The translations under genes were made by a program, and so were the position numbers. A stretch of DNA of 40,779 nucleotides from Armatimonadota bacterium (lineage in GTDB: Bacteria; Armatimonadota; Hebobacteria; CAIYQO01). The first letter of the stretch is position 1; every line of letters starts with the position of its first letter. Location of the stretch: NCBI GenBank assembly GCA_029553475.1, contig JAKPKV010000125.1, positions 1 through 40,779 on the forward strand, read 5' to 3'. The notes beneath the pieces are model-generated. The model saw nothing but the letters and a program-made list of their open reading frames with translations, was not told the origin of the DNA and did no database searches. Positions 6,478-13,268 of this stretch are shown one piece after another.

Positions 6478-7803
6478 ATGATGAAAACCCTGTTCTCCAC
6501 AGTTCTCCTACTGGCGATCCTCGCCGCCCTTCCCATCCTGGCGCGTGCTGAGGAGCCCGCGGTGCGCGCGGCGATGGTGGATGCCACCCACGCGGTGCTC
6601 GTCAGCGCCGCGCCGCTGTCGCTCACGCGTCCCGTCTTCACGCTGGACCAACCGGACGTCACGGTGAAAACGTGGACGCTGTCGCGCCAGCGCGACCGGC
6701 TGCTGCTCACGCTGTCCGCGCCGCTCACCGCGCCGGCGTCGCTAAGCGTCACCGGCCTGGCGCCCGACGCCGCCGCGCGCACGTTCAGCCTGCAGCCCGC
6801 GGTGTGGCCCGCGCGCCGGGACAAGCTGGTCTGGCTGTGGGAAAATCAGCACTCGCTGCTGCCGGTGAACGCAGGGACGGTGGCCGGTGCCGTGCCCGCG
6901 CGGCTGCGGGGCGCGGGCGACGCGCTTTTTGACGCCGACGGCCGGCTGCAGCTGCTGGCCGGCGAGGCGACCGCCGCCGACGGGCGCGCGGCGCTGCGCG
7001 CCTGCCGCGCCCGCGACCAGTTCACCGTGGAATGCCTGTACACGCCCACGCTGGCGCCGGTGGAGGCCGCGCTCATCCGCCTGGGTGAGCGCATGGCGCT
7101 GCGCCGCGCCGGTCCCCAGGTGCACTGGGAGATGCCGTCCAAGGATGGCCGCACGGCGTTCACCTGCCAGACCGTCACCACGGCGGACCCGCTCCACCTC
7201 CTCATCAGCGTGGATCGCGCGCGGGTGACGTGTTATGTCAACGGGCAGCCGGTGCTCGCCGCGCCGCGTCCCGCGGGCGCCGCGCCTTGGGCCGGCGACG
7301 CGTTGACGCTGGGCGCGCGCGCCGGCGCGGACCATGCGCCGCAGGGGACGCTGGAAGGGGTGGCGCTCTACGCGCGGGCGTTCACGGCGGAGGACGCGCA
7401 GCGGGCGGCGGCCGCTGCCGCGGCGCGCCAGGCCCAGCGCCAGCCCGCCGCCGCGGAGACGAAGCAGGTCATCGTGATGGCGGAGTTGGTGGCCTGCACC
7501 GCCGTGCCGGCCCCGGAGAGCATCCTGCCCTACCGGCACGCGTTGATCACCCACGAATACGTGGTGCGCGAGGTGGTGGCCGGCGCGAAAGCCGGCGTGG
7601 CGCCCGGCGCGCATCTCCGCGTCGCCCGCTGGGGCATCCTCGCCAGCAAGCCCACCGCGGTGGCGGAGCAGACGGTGGGGCAGCGATATCGCCTGGTGCT
7701 GGAGTCGTTCACGGATCACCCGGACCTGGACCGCCAGTTCACCGTGGATGAATTGCCGGAGAATTTTGACCTGCCGTACCTGCTGGAGATGACGCGGCTG
7801 TAG
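6478..7803 (+). CDS. Secreted LamG/concanavalin-like domain protein
   Basis: A predicted exported protein of 441 residues with a strong signal peptide (about 1-24, ending ARAEE). A beta-rich segment follows (about 25-105). A LamG-like jelly roll spans about 150-305: FTVECLYTP, HLLISVDRARVTCYVNGQPV, then LEGVALYARAFTAEDAQR, the usual C-terminal strand of Laminin_G_3 domains. An Ala/Gln-rich linker leads to a further beta domain (about 325-441) with no recognisable family. No catalytic motif is visible, so carbohydrate or surface binding is likely. Two ATGs in tandem (6478, 6481) follow a GAGG site. Its last 65 bp overlap the convergent glycosidase-like gene. Confidence 0.75.
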   Translation: MMKTLFSTVLLLAILAALPILARAEEPAVRAAMVDATHAVLVSAAPLSLTRPVFTLDQPDVTVKTWTLSRQRDRLLLTLSAPLTAPASLSVTGLAPDAAARTFSLQPAVWPARRDKLVWLWENQHSLLPVNAGTVAGAVPARLRGAGDALFDADGRLQLLAGEATAADGRAALRACRARDQFTVECLYTPTLAPVEAALIRLGERMALRRAGPQVHWEMPSKDGRTAFTCQTVTTADPLHLLISVDRARVTCYVNGQPVLAAPRPAGAAPWAGDALTLGARAGADHAPQGTLEGVALYARAFTAEDAQRAAAAAAARQAQRQPAAAETKQVIVMAELVACTAVPAPESILPYRHALITHEYVVREVVAGAKAGVAPGAHLRVARWGILASKPTAVAEQTVGQRYRLVLESFTDHPDLDRQFTVDELPENFDLPYLLEMTRL

Positions 7804-9982
7804 TCACCGCGGCCGGCGGCGGGTCGAGCAGCACAGTATGCGTGCCGGCCGGCAGCGCGATGACCGGCGCCTCCGGCGTGCCGACGTTCACCAGCGGCAG
7901 CGCCTGCCCGTTGGCCTGGATGCCCGCCGGCAGCCAGGAGAGGGACACGTAGCAGCGGGACGACGCGCTGTACGTCACCGCGACGCGCCGCTGGCGATAC
8001 TCCGCGTGCCGCAGGGTGCCGCTGCAGGCGATCACCCGCGGCGCGTCCGGCCTGGCGGGCGCCGGCTGCACGGCCACGGCATGCGTGCCGGCCGGCAGCA
8101 GCACCCGGTCGGTATCGTAGGCCGCCCAGGGGCGGCCATCCACCACCGGCGTCGCCGCCCGCGTGTCCGTGTACCAGATCAGCGGCCACGGCGAGGTATA
8201 CTGGCGCTGCCCTTCCACCGTGCGCCAGCTCACCTGGCCCGCGATGACCTCCGGCAGCAGCGCGCGGTCGGCCGGCAGCAGCGTGTTGTACGCGTACACC
8301 GAGACGGCGGACGCCTCGCTGGCCGCCATGCGCACCCAACTGCACAGCTCCAGCCCCGCCACGCGCTTCAGCGGCGCCCCGTCCCAGCGGTCCACCACGT
8401 TCAGGTTGAGGATCAACGGCGCCTGCGCCCCCAGCCGCTCGCGATGCCAGGCGCCCATCGTCGCGTAGCGCGCCGGCCCCTGGTGCCAGGTGGTGTAGGG
8501 ATCCTCCACCTGCAGGGCGAACGGCAGCACCCGGCGCAGCCCCAGCAACTGCTCGATATCCAGGCCCAGCCGTTCGCGCATCACCGGGTCCAGCCGGGTA
8601 TCCATCGTCGTCACCGTCACGCCCAGGTCCGAGCGCTCCGCGGTGATCGCCGCCAATTCGCGCAGCAGCGTCTCGGTGATGCCGGTGAGGGTCTCGATGC
8701 GAAACGCCAGCAGCTGCGCGAACAGCTCCGGCCGCGCGCGCCAGCTCACCGCGCTGTCCGGCTGCAGGATCGCCAGCGGGTCAACCTGATAGCGCGCCCG
8801 GAACGCTTCGCGGAACGACGGGTGCATGGGGGTGAACATCTCCGGCGCTTCCGTCCCGCAGCGCGGCGACTCGAAATACAGCTCCGCGAGATTGGCGCCG
8901 TCCCAATCCGCGGCGGCCAGCTTCTCGCGCATCAGCGCGCAGACGGCCCGCAGGCAGGCGGGGTCGGTCAGCGCCATCAGGCGGCGCCAGTCCAGGTGCG
9001 CCTCCGCGCCGGTCGCGGTGATCTCCCGCCACTCCGGATGCGCGAGCCAGAACGCCTCGCTGACCATGGGGAACTCGAACCAGCAATAGACCAGGATGCC
9101 GCGGCGATGGGCGGCGGAGATGAAGCCGCGCACGAAGGCGGTATACGCGTCGTGCTCGTACCAGGCGCTCAGGTAGACCAGGTTGACGCGGTCCGCCGCG
9201 AGCTGCCGGACGAGCTGCTCGGGATCCGCGCCGAAGTGAAACCCCCAGTCCAGGTAATAGTGCATGGCCTGCGCCTCGAGCTCCGGCTTCACCCCCAGCA
9301 CGTCCCGCACGGTGTGGACGAGAAAGGGCAGGGTGGCGTCCAGCGCCGGCTGCGGCGGGACGAGCGGCAGCGCGGTATAGACGAAGCCGCCCTCGCCGAA
9401 TGTCCCCGACACGATGAGCGGCGCGTCCCCTTCCACCGCCAGCGCGTGCCGCGTCGCGGTGAAGAGCGGATGGATGCGGGGCACGCGCATCGGCGCGGGC
9501 AGCCGCACCGGCTCCGGAGTCATGGACGGGCAGCGATAGGCCGTGACGGTCATGGGCGTGAGGAGATAGGTGAGGCCCAGCGCCATGTTGAAGGCGGAGC
9601 GCCCGTCCACCAGCACCGGCAGGCCGCCCTTCACCCGCGCGCAGAGCCAGCCCACCTGGGTGGTATTCAGATTCTGCGATTCCGCGCCGGGCACCACCAG
9701 CAGCGTGCCCGGGCGCCGGAACTGCTCTACCTCGGCGAAGGACCGGCACGTCCGCGTCTCGTACCCCATCACGCGGAAGGCTTCCCGCACTTGCGTGTAG
9801 GGTTGTCGGCTGGGCGCCAGCACCAGGCAGAGCGGCAGCGCCGGCACGCGCGCCGGCTCCTCCGCCCGGCCGGGCACGGCGAGCAGCAGGAGCGCGAGCA
9901 GCGCCAGGCAGGCCCCGCGCCAGGCCGGGCCTGCCGCGTTGGGGGGGGAGTCGGGAGCGTTACTGCCAGCGGACCGCGTCAA
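7739..9982 (-). CDS. Secreted TIM-barrel glycoside-hydrolase-like protein
   Basis: 747 residues with a hydrophobic export signal (about 23-41). An N-terminal Rossmann/GATase1-like segment follows (about 45-235; LCLVLAPSRQPYTQV, GTLLVVPGAE). The central TIM barrel spans about 240-530, with FHFGADPEQLVRQL, NLVYLSAWYEHDAYT, RGILVYCWFEFP and WDGANLAELYFE, where the Glu residues are candidate catalytic acids. This resembles GHL10/family-10-like lipoprotein glycosidases. A C-terminal beta domain follows. The start codon is probably TTG at 9982-9980, inside the 3' end of the upstream esterase gene (23-bp overlap), which suggests translational coupling. Its 3' end overlaps the LamG gene on the other strand. 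Substrate unknown. Confidence 0.7.
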   Translation of the reverse strand: MTRSAGSNAPDSPPNAAGPAWRGACLALLALLLLAVPGRAEEPARVPALPLCLVLAPSRQPYTQVREAFRVMGYETRTCRSFAEVEQFRRPGTLLVVPGAESQNLNTTQVGWLCARVKGGLPVLVDGRSAFNMALGLTYLLTPMTVTAYRCPSMTPEPVRLPAPMRVPRIHPLFTATRHALAVEGDAPLIVSGTFGEGGFVYTALPLVPPQPALDATLPFLVHTVRDVLGVKPELEAQAMHYYLDWGFHFGADPEQLVRQLAADRVNLVYLSAWYEHDAYTAFVRGFISAAHRRGILVYCWFEFPMVSEAFWLAHPEWREITATGAEAHLDWRRLMALTDPACLRAVCALMREKLAAADWDGANLAELYFESPRCGTEAPEMFTPMHPSFREAFRARYQVDPLAILQPDSAVSWRARPELFAQLLAFRIETLTGITETLLRELAAITAERSDLGVTVTTMDTRLDPVMRERLGLDIEQLLGLRRVLPFALQVEDPYTTWHQGPARYATMGAWHRERLGAQAPLILNLNVVDRWDGAPLKRVAGLELCSWVRMAASEASAVSVYAYNTLLPADRALLPEVIAGQVSWRTVEGQRQYTSPWPLIWYTDTRAATPVVDGRPWAAYDTDRVLLPAGTHAVAVQPAPARPDAPRVIACSGTLRHAEYRQRRVAVTYSASSRCYVSLSWLPAGIQANGQALPLVNVGTPEAPVIALPAGTHTVLLDPPPAAVTTAASSPAGTAGQNSPAIHPR

Positions 9983-11651
9983 GGTAGAGCACCTGTCGGT
10001 GTTGCGCCGTGAAGGCGAGCGTCGTCATCTCGGGCAGGTTGGCGATGGCGTCCAGCGGGACCACGTATTCGTGCCAGCCTTCCGCGAAGGGCTCCTCCGG
10101 CTGTACCAGCGTGATCTTCGGAAAATCCCAGTAGTTGCGATCATTGGTGACGTAGAGGTCCACCGGCCCCGGTTTCCCGTCGCCCTTCAGGGAGAAGCGC
10201 ACTTCCTTGGCGCCGTTCCAGAGGAACGGCTCGATATTGACGAGCTGCACGGTGCCGTCCGCGAAGGGCGTGATGGCGGCGGCGAATTTGCCCTGCGCCG
10301 CGTCGGGAACGTAGCGCGCCGTGCCGACGGGGATGTACAGGTCATTCACCTCTTCAAAGTCATGCAGCATGGTGGGATAGACGGCGTTGGCCTGGGTGAT
10401 GCCCAGCTTCGCCGGTTCAAAATACTGCGGGATATTCGCCATCACCCCGAGGGCGTTCGTCTCCACCTGCGCCGCCGCGTAGAGGGGCACGGCGGGGTCG
10501 TAGATGGGGATCGCCATCGCGTAAATGCCGGTGGCGACTTTGGTCGCCGCGCCGCGATGCCAGGTGCGGCCCACCCAGCGGCCCGGCCCGCCGTAGCTGT
10601 AAAAAACGTCCGCGTATTTCGGCTGTTCGGCGGAGGTGACGGTGAACTGGTAGATGAACTGCCCTTCCTTCGCCGCGACGGTGCCGTCATGCACCACCGG
10701 CAGCACCGGGCCGTTGAACTGCCAGCGGGCGCACCACACCGGCGCGCTGCGGAGCTCGTTGCGGCTCGTTTCCTGGTGGCCGCGGTTGGGCGCCAGCGCC
10801 AACCCTTTGGGGCAGCGCAGGTTGCGGTACATCTCCAGCAGCCCGTCGAAGACCGCGTAGTAATCGTTCAGCGCGTTGGCGATATAGAGCGGCGAGGACC
10901 CATACTGCGCGTAGGCGGCCGGCCCATACATCTCGTACTGCTTGCGCGTCAGCACGCCGGGCTTGCCGCCGGACATCCCCTGCGGGTCCGTGTAGTGCCC
11001 GGTGCCGTGCCAGGTGTAGTAGCACACCGGCCGGCTGTCAATGGCGTGCAGCAGGTTGGCGACGTAGCCGCTGGTGGAATACCCCTGCACCATGATGTTC
11101 TTCGGATCAGCTTCCGGGCGGGTGCAGATGTAGTCAATGGCGCGCAGCAGCGCCACCACGTGATGGTAATACCAGCTCTGTTCCGGATCGTCGGTGTAGA
11201 ACTGGTTGAAGGGCGGGCCGCCGGTGGTGAGCTTTTTCGTCGGATCGCTGTTGCCCGAGGTGGGGCAGACGGAGACGCCGACGAAGGTGTTTTTCGCTTC
11301 CAGCTTCAGCGTGGAAACGCCGTAATTGCGCACGTTCAGACTGACCGGGCGCTTGAATTTCCCCGGCGCGTAGGTCAGCATCATCAGCACCCGCACGCCG
11401 GGACGGCCCGTGAAGCGGATCTCCTCAATGACGATGCCGTCGTCCACCGTTTTGTTCACGATCTCGACGTCCAGCGGCACCGCGCGAATGGCGGGCAGGT
11501 CAAAGATGCCCACTTTCCCATTCACCGGCTCCAGCGGTTTCAACGTGGCGCCCGGCGCGTCCGCCGCCAGCGCGGCGCCCAGGCACCCGCAGATCAGCAG
11601 ACACACCCAGCGGCACCGCGACGTTGCCCATTGTATGCGCGGACTCCTCAC
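9960..11651 (-). CDS. Secreted alpha/beta-hydrolase with C-terminal beta-sandwich-like domain (paralogue 2)
   Basis: A 563-residue paralogue of the 4485-6164 product, aligned end to end: KVGIFDLPAIRAVPLD, DDPEQSWYYHHVVAL, WHGTGHYTDPQG, QYEMYGPAAYAQYG, IYDPAVPLYAAAQVE and YLDAVRWQ all have close counterparts. The nucleophile is Ser192 in VQGYSTSGY; NDYY and NRGHQE give the candidate Asp and His. A signal peptide covers about residues 1-30 (SRCRWVCLLICGCLGAALAA). The annotated start is GTG at 11651-11649. A strong promoter (TTGACA-N18-TATAGT) places the RNA start about 20 nt upstream. It is probably co-transcribed with the glycosidase-like gene. Esterase activity on a decorated polysaccharide is an inference. 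Confidence 0.8.
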   Translation of the reverse strand: MRSPRIQWATSRCRWVCLLICGCLGAALAADAPGATLKPLEPVNGKVGIFDLPAIRAVPLDVEIVNKTVDDGIVIEEIRFTGRPGVRVLMMLTYAPGKFKRPVSLNVRNYGVSTLKLEAKNTFVGVSVCPTSGNSDPTKKLTTGGPPFNQFYTDDPEQSWYYHHVVALLRAIDYICTRPEADPKNIMVQGYSTSGYVANLLHAIDSRPVCYYTWHGTGHYTDPQGMSGGKPGVLTRKQYEMYGPAAYAQYGSSPLYIANALNDYYAVFDGLLEMYRNLRCPKGLALAPNRGHQETSRNELRSAPVWCARWQFNGPVLPVVHDGTVAAKEGQFIYQFTVTSAEQPKYADVFYSYGGPGRWVGRTWHRGAATKVATGIYAMAIPIYDPAVPLYAAAQVETNALGVMANIPQYFEPAKLGITQANAVYPTMLHDFEEVNDLYIPVGTARYVPDAAQGKFAAAITPFADGTVQLVNIEPFLWNGAKEVRFSLKGDGKPGPVDLYVTNDRNYWDFPKITLVQPEEPFAEGWHEYVVPLDAIANLPEMTTLAFTAQHRQVLYLDAVRWQ

Positions 11652-11677
11652 GAATAATACCCCCTGGCGATGGTCGT

Positions 11678-11707
11678 ACTATATCCTCGCGCTTTTCCGC
11701 CTGTCAA
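11678..11707 (-). promoter_or_regulatory. Strong sigma70-like promoter for the hydrolase/glycosidase pair
   Basis: On the minus strand: TTGACA (11707-11702), 18 bp, TATAGT (11683-11678). The predicted start near 11671 leaves about 20 nt before the GTG at 11651. Confidence 0.7.
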
Positions 11708-11733
11708 GCGCGGCGCCGCCGGAGAGACGGCGG

Positions 11734-13035
11734 TCATTTCTTCGCGGGAAAGACGGCGGTCAGAAAGGCCTGTTCGAACTCCGGTGAGCACTCGTGTCCC
11801 AGCGTCCACTCCCGCAGGATGGTTTTCTTGCCCGGCACTTGATTGTAGGCGGCATAGACGCTGGTGGGCGGGGAGACGGTGTCAAAGAAGCCGACGCTCA
11901 ACAGCGTCCGCGCGGTGCAGCGGCGCGCGAAGTTGACGCTGTCATAATAGCGCGCCGTGGTCGTCACCCGCGCCTGCATCGCCTCGTCGGCTTCGCGGGG
12001 GATCAGGTCCGGCCACGGCGCCGGGCGCCCGACGGTGAAGGCGGTGTGATCGCACATTGCCGGCACCGCCGCCGCGATCAGCGTCACCCGGCGGTCGAAC
12101 GCGCCCGCCGCCAGCGCCAGCGCCCCCCCTTGGCTGGAGCCGAAGACCGCCAGCACCTTGCCGTTCCACTCCGGGCGTGAGGCCAGGTAGTCCAGCGCGC
12201 GCCAGGCCATCAGGTAGGCCTCCCGGTAGAAATAGGTGTCCCGGCTTTCACGCCCCAGGAGGGGGTAGTGTTTGTACATCCCCTCTTCGAACAGGGCGTA
12301 GTGTTCGGGGCTCAGCCCGTTCTCCATGCCGAAGATATTGATGGCGAGCGACAGCGCGCCCAGCTCGGCCCCGCGCACGGCGTGGTACTGGTAGGCGCTG
12401 CCCACCCCCGCGAAGGGGAGCCAGAGGATGGCCGGCAGGCTGCCTTTCCCGGCGCCGGCCGGCCGGGCCAGATAGCCTTTCACCGCCTTGTTCGGGAGAA
12501 AGGTGATGGCGATATCCTGGCAGTCAACGTTCGGCACGCTGGCCGGCACCGGGCGGGCGGTGGCGCTCAGCGGCAGCGCGGCGATCTGCGCCCGCTGCGC
12601 CTCCCAGTAGGCGTCAAAATCCGCCGGCGGCGGCAGGCTGGGCTGCACCTGCTCGAGCCCAACTCCCACGACGGCCATCGCGTACAGTGTGGCCTCCGCG
12701 TCTACGGTATAGCTCGCGTGGCAGCGCACGATACCCGGCTCACTCCGGGCGGTCGCCAGCACCACGGGGTCGGGGCCGAGGGGACAGGTGCCGCCGTTGC
12801 GTTCGTCGCGCACGCCGTCGTCCAGCAAAAAGATGATCGTGCCGGAGGTGACCGGCGCGCCGTCGCGCTCCACGCGCACCTGGAAGCGGATCTCCTGGTT
12901 CACCGCGTAGAGCGTTCGCGGGCGGTCCGGCGTCACGGTCAGCGTGTAGGCCGCGACGCCGGGCAGGCCGACGAGACAGCACAGCCCGGCGAAGAGCAGA
13001 CGGCAGAATCGCGAAAACGAGCGTGGCGCGGTCAT
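11734..13035 (-). CDS. Secreted acetyl xylan esterase, AXE1/CE7 family
   Basis: A carbohydrate esterase that removes acetyl groups from xylan-type oligosaccharides or polymers (CE7/cephalosporin-C deacetylase fold). The 433 residues begin with a signal peptide (about 1-30). An Ig-like beta domain follows (about 31-130), then the AXE1 domain (about 135-430). The catalytic triad is visible: Ser301 in FGSSQGG, Asp in GFFDTVSPPT (about 390) and His in LGHE (about 418). I chose the ATG at 13035-13033, immediately before MTAPRSFSRFC; the frame stays open to 13095 without a signal peptide. It is followed by the promoter of the next minus-strand gene, so the two are separate units. Confidence 0.88.
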   Translation of the reverse strand: MTAPRSFSRFCRLLFAGLCCLVGLPGVAAYTLTVTPDRPRTLYAVNQEIRFQVRVERDGAPVTSGTIIFLLDDGVRDERNGGTCPLGPDPVVLATARSEPGIVRCHASYTVDAEATLYAMAVVGVGLEQVQPSLPPPADFDAYWEAQRAQIAALPLSATARPVPASVPNVDCQDIAITFLPNKAVKGYLARPAGAGKGSLPAILWLPFAGVGSAYQYHAVRGAELGALSLAINIFGMENGLSPEHYALFEEGMYKHYPLLGRESRDTYFYREAYLMAWRALDYLASRPEWNGKVLAVFGSSQGGALALAAGAFDRRVTLIAAAVPAMCDHTAFTVGRPAPWPDLIPREADEAMQARVTTTARYYDSVNFARRCTARTLLSVGFFDTVSPPTSVYAAYNQVPGKKTILREWTLGHECSPEFEQAFLTAVFPAKK

Positions 13036-13163
13036 GAATGCTGGACGGTCTCCTGAATGATCGGATACATGGCGGTTTCCATCAACCTCTTCCATATGTA
13101 TGCCCGATTTCCCTGTCGCTTACTCGTCGCGACGCGTCGGCATGGCGTGCTGAGAGGCACTGT

Positions 13164-13192
13164 TTCACAGGACAGGCCATCTCCTGTATAAT
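13164..13192 (+). promoter_or_regulatory. Near-consensus sigma70 promoter for the ankyrin protein
   Basis: TTCACA (13164-13169), exactly 17 bp, TATAAT (13187-13192). The predicted start is near 13199, about 70 nt before the ATG. Confidence 0.75.
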
Positions 13193-13268
13193 ACGCGTAT
13201 CATCCGCCGCGTGGACCGCGGGCGAGCGCCCCGCGCGTCACCCGGCATCCGGAAGGAGGGAGAGCAGC

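Noticed and set aside
7838-11657. Two long plus-strand open frames opposite the glycosidase-like and hydrolase genes
   Set aside because: Low-complexity Arg/Gly/His sequence, no export signal or family; the minus strand has conserved paralogous proteins.
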